Source: Anaerolineales bacterium (GTDB lineage Bacteria; Chloroflexota; Anaerolineae; B4-G1; DUEL01). From it: 18,499 nucleotides of DNA. Of this stretch, positions 13,380-18,499 are shown piece after piece. The stretch is taken from NCBI GenBank assembly GCA_015662065.1, contig DQUX01000415.1, forward strand, positions 1 to 18,499, given 5' to 3'. The notes beneath the pieces were generated by a model, which saw only the letters and a list, made by a program, of their open reading frames with translations, was not told the origin of the DNA and did no database searches. Made by a program: the position numbers and the translations under genes. The stretch's first letter is position 1, and each line of letters begins with the position of its first letter.

Positions 13380-14669
13380 ATGGGAGAGGTGCTGGTCATC
13401 GGCGGGGGGATCGCCGGGATCCAGGCGGCGCTGGACCTGGCCGATATGGGCATTCAGGTCCACCTGGTCGAGCGGCTGCCCTCTATCGGCGGGCGGATGG
13501 CCCAACTGGATAAGACCTTCCCCACCAACGACTGTTCTACCTGTATCCTCTCTCCCAAGATGAACGACTGCGCCCGCCATCCCAATATCACCCTCCACAC
13601 CTACGCCGAGGTGACGGGGCTGGAAGGGGAGGTGGGGGACTTCTCTGCCACGATTCTCAAGCATCCTCGCTATGTGGACGAGACGAAATGCACCGGTTGC
13701 GGGGAATGTGCCCAGAAGTGCCCCGCCAGGGTGCCCGACACGTTCGATATGGGGATGCGTCGGCGGAGAGCGATCTACCTCTACTTCTCCCAGGCCGTCC
13801 CCCAGGTGATGACTATCGACCCCGATCACTGCATCTATCTCCGGCGGTCCAAGTGCGGCGCGTGCGTTCTGGCCTGTCAGAGGGAGGCCATCGACTTCGA
13901 GCAGAAGGCGCGGACGGTGTGTGTGAACGTGGGAGCGGTGGTCGTCGCCACCGGCTACGATTTCTTCGATCCCCGAGGGCTGGCTCAGTTCGGCTACGAG
14001 CGGTGCCCCAACGTCATCACCGCGCTGGAGTACGAGCGGCTGGTCAGCGCCTCCGGGCCGACGGAGGGACACCTGCTGCGCATTTCCGACGGGCGGCCGG
14101 CGAAGCGAATCGGCTTCATCCAGTGCGTCGGCTCGCGGGATGTGCGCCACCAGCGGTTCTGCTCGGCGGTCTGTTGTATGCACTCCAGCAAGCAGGCGGT
14201 GCTGGCCGCCGAGCACGACGCCGGGGTCGAATCCTACGTCTTCTACACCGACTTCCGCGCTTCCGGCAAGGGGTTCCGCGAGTATGTGGCCCGGGCGGAG
14301 CGGGAGTACGGGGTCCATTACGTCCGCAGCCGGGTAGCCCGCATCACCGAAGATGGGAACCACAACCCGAGCATCCATTACGAGGATGCCGAGACCTCTC
14401 GCCCGGCCCGAATGACCGTGGACCTGGCGGTGCTGGCGACCAGCCTGATCCCGCGGCCCACCACCGCCGCGCTGGCGCAGGTTCTGGGGATTGAGATGGA
14501 CCCCTACGGCTTTGTTCGGACGGAGCCCTTTTCGCCGGTGGATACGACCCGACCGGGGATCTTCGCCGCCGGGTGCTGCCGGGGCCCGGCCGACATCCCC
14601 GAATCGGTGATGCAGGCCAGCGCAGCGGCGGCGCGGGCGGCGCGCTTCGTGGGACGAGGAAATAGGTGA
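13380..14669 (+). CDS. hdrA: HdrA-family FAD/iron-sulfur protein 2, short form (paralogue of protein 1)
   Basis: 429 residues, ATG at 13380 after AAGGAGAG. The chain is colinear with HdrA-1: the first 24 residues are nearly identical, and every key Cys has the same number (Cys52, 55, 64; 104, 107, 110, 114; 151, 159, 162, 166; 249, 261, 265, 266). Differences include CTGCGECAQKCPAR in the first cluster and YLRRSKCGACVLACQ in the second, which is nearer the usual HdrA form than the HdrA-1 version. It also lacks the N-terminal Cys domain and C-terminal ferredoxin. A recent tandem duplication is the simple explanation, and the pair may form a heterodimer, as HdrA is a dimer in known complexes. 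It sits 66 nt after hdrA-1. Confidence 0.9.
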   Translation: MGEVLVIGGGIAGIQAALDLADMGIQVHLVERLPSIGGRMAQLDKTFPTNDCSTCILSPKMNDCARHPNITLHTYAEVTGLEGEVGDFSATILKHPRYVDETKCTGCGECAQKCPARVPDTFDMGMRRRRAIYLYFSQAVPQVMTIDPDHCIYLRRSKCGACVLACQREAIDFEQKARTVCVNVGAVVVATGYDFFDPRGLAQFGYERCPNVITALEYERLVSASGPTEGHLLRISDGRPAKRIGFIQCVGSRDVRHQRFCSAVCCMHSSKQAVLAAEHDAGVESYVFYTDFRASGKGFREYVARAEREYGVHYVRSRVARITEDGNHNPSIHYEDAETSRPARMTVDLAVLATSLIPRPTTAALAQVLGIEMDPYGFVRTEPFSPVDTTRPGIFAAGCCRGPADIPESVMQASAAAARAARFVGRGNR

Positions 14670-14680
14670 GTGTCTTTCCT

Positions 14681-14698
14681 GATTCGCGGGATTCGTGA
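14681..14698. repeat. Two 9-bp words in the hdrA-2/hdrA-3 gap
   Basis: GATTCGCGG (14681-14689) is followed directly by GATTCGTGA (14690-14698), 7 of 9 matching. It is short and only suggestive, but fits the pattern of word arrays at other junctions of the operon. The rest of the 14670-14770 gap holds the ribosome site GGGGAG and nothing else that I recognise. Confidence 0.3.
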
Positions 14699-14770
14699 TC
14701 CATAGGGTGCAGGGGGAGCCTTTGCCCGAGAGCTGAAGTGCGCCCCGGGGATAGGGATACGGGGAGACTG

Positions 14771-16459
14771 ATGAGCGAAGGACCGAGGATCGGCGTCTTT
14801 ATCTGCCACTGTGGCTCCAACATCGCCGGGCACGTGGATGTAGAGGCGGTGGAGGCATACGCGCGGACGCTGCCGGGGGTTGTCTTCGTCCAACGGAACC
14901 TGTACACCTGCTCTGATGCCGGCCTCTCCGAGATCAAGCGGGCCATTGCGGAGGAAGGGCTGGAGCGGGTGGTGGTGGCCGCCTGCACCCCCCGCACCCA
15001 CGAACCTCTCTTCCAGGAGGCCTGCCGGGAGGCAGGGCTGAACCCCTACCTCTTCGAGTTCGTCAATATCCGCGACCAGTGCTCCTGGGTGCATATGCAG
15101 GAGCCAGAGGCAGCCACGGAGAAGGCGAAGGACCTGGTGCGAATGGGGGTGGTCAAGGCTCGACTGCTGGAGCCGTTGGAAGAGCAGGAGGTGGAGGTGG
15201 AGCCGGCCGCGCTGGTAGTGGGCGGGGGGATGATCGGGATGACCGCCGCCCTCAACCTGGCGGAGCGGGGCTTCGCGGTCAGGCTGGTGGAACGGGGGCC
15301 CCGGCTGGGAGGGCTCCTCCTGCGGCTGGACAAGCTCTACCCCACCCACGAGGACGCCCGAGCGCTGGTGGCGAAGCGGGTCGCCGAGGTGGAGGCCCAC
15401 GACCGCATCGAGGTTTTTACCTCCTCCGTCGTGAGTGAGATCAAAGGATTCGTTGGCAATTATGAGGTCAAGATCACTAGCAACCGGCAACCGGCAACCG
15501 GCAACCAGCACTCCCTCCGCGTGGGCGCCATCATTGTCGCTACTGGCGCACGGGTCTTCAAGCCCGAGGGGCTGTACGGCTACGACGGTCAGCGGGTGAT
15601 CACCCAGTTCGAGCTGGAGGAACGGTTCAGGACCGGCGGGTTCGACGCAGAGCGGGTGGTGATGATCCAGTGCGTCGGCGCCCGCATCCCGGAGCGGCCC
15701 TACTGCTCCCGCATCTGCTGCACTACCGCCATCAAGAACGCGCTCCAGATCAGAGAGCGGCAGCCCCACGCCCAGGTCTATATCCTCTACCGGGATACCG
15801 AGACTCAGGGGACCCGCTACGAGGCCTACTACACCCGCGCCCGCGAGGCCGGCATCCAGTTCATCCGGTACAGCCTCCGGCATCCGCCGGAGGTGACCGA
15901 CGAGCGGGTGGTGGTGTACGACGAGCTCCTGGGGGCCCGGCTGGGCATCCCCTACGACCTGGTGGTGCTCTCCACGCCTTTAGTGGCCTGTGAGGATGCC
16001 CGGGAGCTGGCCCAGATGCTGAAGGTGCCGGTGGACGAGCACGGCTTCTTCCTGGAGGCCCACGTGAAGCTTCGGCCGCTGGACTTCGCCACGGATGGGA
16101 TTTATGTGGCCGGAACGGCCCGCTGGCCGGCCCACCTGGAGGAGACCATCACCCAGGCCTACGGCGCGGCGGCCCGGGCGGCGACGATTCTCTCCAAGGA
16201 CCGCATTACGTCGTCAGGGGTCGTGGCGCGGGTGGACGAAGCGCTCTGTCGGGGGTGCAGCCGCTGCGTGGAGGTCTGCGAGTTCGGCGCGCCGTCGCTG
16301 ATAGAGACTGCCCCCGGGATGAAGGTGGCCCGCGTCAACCCGGTGATGTGCAAGGGGTGTGGGGCCTGCGCCGCTGCCTGTCCCACGGGGGCGATGACGG
16401 CGATGCACTTCACCGACGAGCAGGTCACTGCAATGGTGCGGGCAGCATTGGGCCATTGA
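14771..16459 (+). CDS. hdrA: HdrA-family protein 3 with N-terminal Cys domain and C-terminal 2[4Fe-4S] ferredoxin
   Basis: 562 residues from ATG 14771 (GGGGAG upstream); an in-frame GTG 33 nt earlier is less likely. Residues 1-125 are the HdrA N-terminal domain: FICHCGSN (Cys12, Cys14), YTCSDAG (Cys47), AACTPRTHEPLF (Cys72) and RDQCSWVH (Cys104). The FAD motif is VVGGGMIGMTAALNLAERG (149-167). Next, where canonical HdrA and its two neighbours carry an inserted ferredoxin, only the loop SNRQPATGNQH (237-247) is found, encoded by a 7-bp repeat. The Cys301-x10-Cys312-x3-Cys316-Cys317 motif is kept. The end is a ferredoxin: Cys493, 496, 499, 503 and Cys527, 530, 533, 537 (CKGCGACAAACPTGAM). It probably links the FAD/cluster chain to the MvhD-like and HdrBC-like proteins encoded next. 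Confidence 0.9.
   Translation: MSEGPRIGVFICHCGSNIAGHVDVEAVEAYARTLPGVVFVQRNLYTCSDAGLSEIKRAIAEEGLERVVVAACTPRTHEPLFQEACREAGLNPYLFEFVNIRDQCSWVHMQEPEAATEKAKDLVRMGVVKARLLEPLEEQEVEVEPAALVVGGGMIGMTAALNLAERGFAVRLVERGPRLGGLLLRLDKLYPTHEDARALVAKRVAEVEAHDRIEVFTSSVVSEIKGFVGNYEVKITSNRQPATGNQHSLRVGAIIVATGARVFKPEGLYGYDGQRVITQFELEERFRTGGFDAERVVMIQCVGARIPERPYCSRICCTTAIKNALQIRERQPHAQVYILYRDTETQGTRYEAYYTRAREAGIQFIRYSLRHPPEVTDERVVVYDELLGARLGIPYDLVVLSTPLVACEDARELAQMLKVPVDEHGFFLEAHVKLRPLDFATDGIYVAGTARWPAHLEETITQAYGAAARAATILSKDRITSSGVVARVDEALCRGCSRCVEVCEFGAPSLIETAPGMKVARVNPVMCKGCGACAAACPTGAMTAMHFTDEQVTAMVRAALGH
15481..15508 (+). repeat. In-frame 7-bp tandem repeat inside hdrA-3
   Basis: Four contiguous heptamers, CAACCGG three times then CAACCAG, lie within coding sequence. 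Because 7 is not a multiple of 3, gain or loss of one unit would shift the reading frame. They encode an 11-residue loop at the site of the missing ferredoxin insertion. Confidence 0.85.
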
Positions 16460-16487
16460 GTAATCGGGCCATTTGGATAATCGGGAG
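16447..16487. repeat. Octamer-like words between hdrA-3 and mvhD
   Basis: The stretch parses as ATTGGGCC, ATTGAGTA, ATCGGGCC, ATTTGGATA, ATCGGGAG, i.e. five AT-initial words of 8 or 9 bp. GGGCCATT and TAATCGGG each occur twice. It begins within the last codons of hdrA-3 and runs into the ribosome site of the next gene. Confidence 0.45.
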
Positions 16488-16494
16488 AGAGCAT

Positions 16495-16956
16495 ATGGGG
16501 GAGTTCCGACCCCGAATCGTGGTCTTCGCCTGCAACTGGTGCTCCTACGCCGGGGCGGACCTGGCGGGGGTGAGCCGGATGCAGTATCCGCCCACCACCC
16601 GTGTCATCCGCGTGATGTGCTCCGGGCGGGTGACGCCGGGGTTCATCCTAGAGTCCTTCCGGCAAGGAGCCGACGGGGTGCTGGTCACCGGATGCCACCC
16701 CGGCGACTGCCACTATATCTCCGGCAACGAGAAGGCCCTCGCCACCGTGGAGCGGACGAAGCGGCTCCTCCACCTGCTGGGCCTCGAGACCGACCGGCTC
16801 CGCCTGGAGTGGATCTCCGCCGCCGAGGGGGCCCGCTTCGCCCGCGTCATGACCCAGTTCACCGAGCAGGTCCGCGCTCTGGGGCCGAGCCCTTTGACCG
16901 AACACGCAACACGCAGCACGCAGTACGCAACACGCGACACGCCCCACCACAGGTGA
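16495..16956 (+). CDS. mvhD: MvhD/FlpD-family [2Fe-2S] electron-transfer protein
   Basis: 153 residues from ATG 16495 (GGGAGAGA upstream). The pattern is that of MvhD: FACNWCSYAGADLAG (Cys13, Cys16), VMCSGRVTP (Cys42), and VTGCHPGDCHYISGN (Cys67, Cys72), then a helical region. In methanogens MvhD carries electrons between the hydrogenase MvhAG and HdrA; in other organisms it accepts from formate dehydrogenase or NADH modules. No such partner lies in the window, so its donor or acceptor here is unknown. Placed between hdrA-3 and the HdrBC-like gene, it is very likely a complex subunit. The last 17 or so residues (EHATRSTQYATRDTPHHR) are encoded by a heptad array and have no family counterpart. 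Confidence 0.9.
   Translation: MGEFRPRIVVFACNWCSYAGADLAGVSRMQYPPTTRVIRVMCSGRVTPGFILESFRQGADGVLVTGCHPGDCHYISGNEKALATVERTKRLLHLLGLETDRLRLEWISAAEGARFARVMTQFTEQVRALGPSPLTEHATRSTQYATRDTPHHR
16902..16943 (+). repeat. Heptad array (ACACGCA type) encoding the MvhD C-terminal tail
   Basis: Six consecutive 7-bp words: ACACGCA, ACACGCA, GCACGCA, GTACGCA, ACACGCG, ACACGCC. They share the word ACACGCA with the array at 13292-13347. All lie within the mvhD coding region, whose stop follows 10 nt later. Confidence 0.8.
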
Positions 16957-16961
16957 CCCCC

Positions 16962-18089
16962 ATGGCTTTCGAGGAGATCCTTCGCCAAACCCGCAGCCTC
17001 CTTTGCCTAGACTGCGGCAAGTGCACCGGCACCTGCCCGGTGACGCGGGTGGACCCCACCTACTCCCCCCGCGCCACCATCGAGCGGGTGCTGGCGGGCC
17101 GGCCGGAGGAGTTGATCAACAACGATCATCTCTGGGCCTGCCTCACCTGTCGTCTCTGCACCACCCGCTGCCCTTCAGGGGTGGATTACCCCGCCTTCGT
17201 CGTCGCCGCCCGCGTCCAGGCACGCGGGACCGGCGTGGAGGGGACCTACGCCCACAATGCGGTGATGCAGGAGCTGATGGGGCTGATGACCCTGCCGGTG
17301 AAGCAGAACCGCACCGGCTGGGTGTCGGGCCAGATGCGAACAGCGGCCCAGGGCGAGGATTTCTACTTCGTCGGCTGCCTGCCCTATTTCGACGTGATCT
17401 TCGCCGACCTGGGGGTCGTCTCCACCGAGGTTGCCCGCAACACGGTCCGGCTCCTGAACCGGCTGGGGATCACGCCAGTGGTGAGCGACGATGAGCGGTG
17501 CTGCGGGTCGGACCTGCTCCTCAACGGCGATGAGGTGGGCTTCCGGAGGCTGGCCGAGCTCAACGTGCGCACCATCGCCGAAAGCGGCGCTAAACGGGTG
17601 ATCTTCTCCTGCCCGGAGTGTTACAATGCCTTCCGCAACGACTACCCCCGCGTCATCGGGCCGCTCCCTTTCGAGGTGGTCCACCTCACCGAGCTGCTGG
17701 CCGAGCACGTGGGGGAACTGGGGCTGGGGGGACTGGAGGAGACCGTCACCTACCACGACCCCTGCCGGTTGGGCCGCTATCAGGGGATCTACGAGGAGCC
17801 CCGCGCCCTCATCCAGGCCATCCCCGGCCTAGAGCTGGTGGAGATGCGCAAGAACCGGGCCCAGGGCCTCTGCTGCGGGACCACCGGCTGGGTCAACTGC
17901 GGTCAGTGTGCCAAAGGGATTCAGATAACCCGGCTGCGCCAGGCCCAGGCCACCGGCGCGACCCGGATGATCACCGCCTGCCCCAAGTGTCGCATCCACT
18001 TCACCTGCGCTCTGAACGACGTGGGGGAGGAGATCCCCATCGAGGTGGAGGACCTGACGGGGCTTCTCGCGCGGTCGATGGAGGAATAG
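16962..18089 (+). CDS. Fused HdrC-HdrB-like (HdrD-type) iron-sulfur protein with two CCG domains
   Basis: 375 residues, ATG at 16962 with AGGTGA five nt upstream. The HdrC-like part has two [4Fe-4S] motifs: Cys15, 18, 21, 25 (CLDCGKCTGTCP) and Cys60, 63, 66, 70 (CLTCRLCTTRCP). Two CCG domains follow: Cys139, Cys180-Cys181, Cys217-x2-Cys220; and Cys268, Cys304-Cys305, Cys340-x2-Cys343. In HdrB these motifs hold the non-cubane clusters that reduce the CoM-S-S-CoB heterodisulfide. A non-methanogen would use another acceptor, such as another disulfide or a membrane quinone reductase. Similar architecture occurs in GlcF and LutA-like proteins, but the neighbouring hdrA and mvhD genes favour a Hdr-type complex. 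It begins 5 nt after mvhD and closes the operon or runs into the next gene. Confidence 0.9.
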   Translation: MAFEEILRQTRSLLCLDCGKCTGTCPVTRVDPTYSPRATIERVLAGRPEELINNDHLWACLTCRLCTTRCPSGVDYPAFVVAARVQARGTGVEGTYAHNAVMQELMGLMTLPVKQNRTGWVSGQMRTAAQGEDFYFVGCLPYFDVIFADLGVVSTEVARNTVRLLNRLGITPVVSDDERCCGSDLLLNGDEVGFRRLAELNVRTIAESGAKRVIFSCPECYNAFRNDYPRVIGPLPFEVVHLTELLAEHVGELGLGGLEETVTYHDPCRLGRYQGIYEEPRALIQAIPGLELVEMRKNRAQGLCCGTTGWVNCGQCAKGIQITRLRQAQATGATRMITACPKCRIHFTCALNDVGEEIPIEVEDLTGLLARSMEE

Positions 18090-18101
18090 GACGGGGTAAA
18101 G

Positions 18102-18499
18102 ATGTCGGTCTTTGGAGGGATCGAGGCGGGAGGCACCAAGTTCATTTGCGCCGTCGGCGCCGGGCCAGAAGACCTGCGGGCCGTCGTCCGCTTCCCCACG
18201 ACGACGCCCGAGGGGAGCCTGGGCCGAGCGGTGGCTTTCCTTGAGGAACATCACCGGAAGGAGCCGCTGGCCGGGGTCGGCGTGGCCTCCTTCGGGCCGC
18301 TGGACCCGAACCCTGCCTCCCCCACCTTCGGCTACATCACCACGACCCCCAAGCCGGGTTGGGCGGGCACCGACGTGGTCGGTCCGATCCGGCGAGCGCT
18401 GGGGGTGGAGGTGGGGTTCGATACGGACGTGAACGGGGCCGCGTTGGCGGAGCACCGATGGGGGGCCGCCCAGGGGCTGGATACCTTCGTCTACCTGAC
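18102..18499 (+). CDS. ROK-family sugar kinase, fructokinase-like (3' end outside window)
   Basis: 132 codons are visible from ATG 18102. The opening FGGIEAGGTKFICAVG is the ROK phosphate-binding motif. VGVASFGPLDP, FGYITTTPKPGWAGTD and GFDTDVNGAALAEHRWGAA follow; the Asp in TDVN aligns with the ROK catalytic base. The YITTTPKPGW stretch is characteristic of the bacterial fructokinase/mannokinase branch of ROK. It should phosphorylate a hexose with ATP in the cytoplasm. The zinc-binding Cys/His part lies beyond the edge. It is 12 nt after the HdrBC-like gene, so co-transcription is possible, but no functional link is evident. Confidence 0.88.
   Translation, partial: MSVFGGIEAGGTKFICAVGAGPEDLRAVVRFPTTTPEGSLGRAVAFLEEHHRKEPLAGVGVASFGPLDPNPASPTFGYITTTPKPGWAGTDVVGPIRRALGVEVGFDTDVNGAALAEHRWGAAQGLDTFVYL

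Noticed and set aside
11634..14378. Long minus-strand frames (11634-13025 and 13179-14378) opposite korC and the two short hdrA genes
   Set aside because: They resemble each other only because the hdrA genes on the other strand are duplicated; no ribosome site or domain is visible.
12027..16459. The three hdrA genes as one HdrA broken by frameshifts
   Set aside because: Each has its own FAD motif at the N-terminal side, its own ribosome site and a complete FAD fold; HdrA-1 and -2 are colinear copies rather than consecutive parts.
13292..16943. CRISPR-like arrays
   Set aside because: The repeats are 7 bp words without spacers, some inside coding sequence, and no cas gene is present.
16473..16961. 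N-terminal extension of the HdrBC-like gene back to 16473
   Set aside because: This stretch is the mvhD gene read in another frame; AGGTGA before the ATG at 16962 and the HdrC-like first motif at residue 15 support the short start.

Overview
The window is GC-rich bacterial DNA. It most likely comes from the phylum Chloroflexota (Anaerolineae/Thermoflexus-like). This is inferred from gene content: non-cellulosomal cohesin/dockerin proteins with Pro-Thr linkers, a TIGR03843/SCO1664-type kinase-like protein (a family known mainly from Actinobacteria and Chloroflexi), and a ferredoxin-based anaerobic core metabolism. No rRNA, tRNA, IS transposase or CRISPR array is visible. No gene-free stretch is longer than about 300 bases.

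Region 1 (1-5525, minus strand) is a cell-surface locus of five secreted proteins. Two carry a cohesin, a carboxypeptidase-regulatory-like domain and a two-repeat dockerin. One is a cohesin with a C-terminal membrane anchor. One is a double cohesin followed by two LysM peptidoglycan-binding domains. The last is a CAP/SCP-domain protein that runs off the left edge. The first three form an operon (gaps or overlaps of 15 nt or less) behind a TATAAT promoter. Together they hold five cohesins and two dockerins and no enzyme, so they look like a self-assembling surface scaffold, not a cellulosome.

Region 2 (5647-7992, plus strand) holds a NYN-domain RNase-like gene on a probably leaderless transcript, then a two-subunit family I CoA-transferase resembling glutaconate CoA-transferase. 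A convergent kinase-like gene follows (8023-8754, minus).

Region 3 (8866-18089, plus strand) is the metabolic centrepiece. A good sigma70-like promoter with an upstream CRP-like dyad drives korD-korA-korB-korC (2-oxoacid:ferredoxin oxidoreductase), then three HdrA-family flavoproteins, an MvhD-like [2Fe-2S] protein and a fused HdrC-HdrB (HdrD-like) protein. HdrA-1 and HdrA-2 are a tandem duplication that keep only the flavin core with the inserted ferredoxin. HdrA-3 has the N-terminal cysteine domain and C-terminal ferredoxin but lacks the inserted one. The inferred role is to take electrons from 2-oxoacid oxidation into a Hdr-type, possibly bifurcating, complex; no hydrogenase, NADH module or membrane subunit is in view. 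A ROK-family sugar kinase begins at 18102 and runs off the right edge.

A second layer is a set of short-unit DNA arrays (mostly 7-bp, some 8- or 9-bp words) at gene junctions of regions 2 and 3. They resemble the STRR heptanucleotide repeats described in cyanobacteria. Several run into coding sequence, making C-terminal tails and, in HdrA-3, an internal loop. Larger palindromic repeats occur near the cohesin genes.
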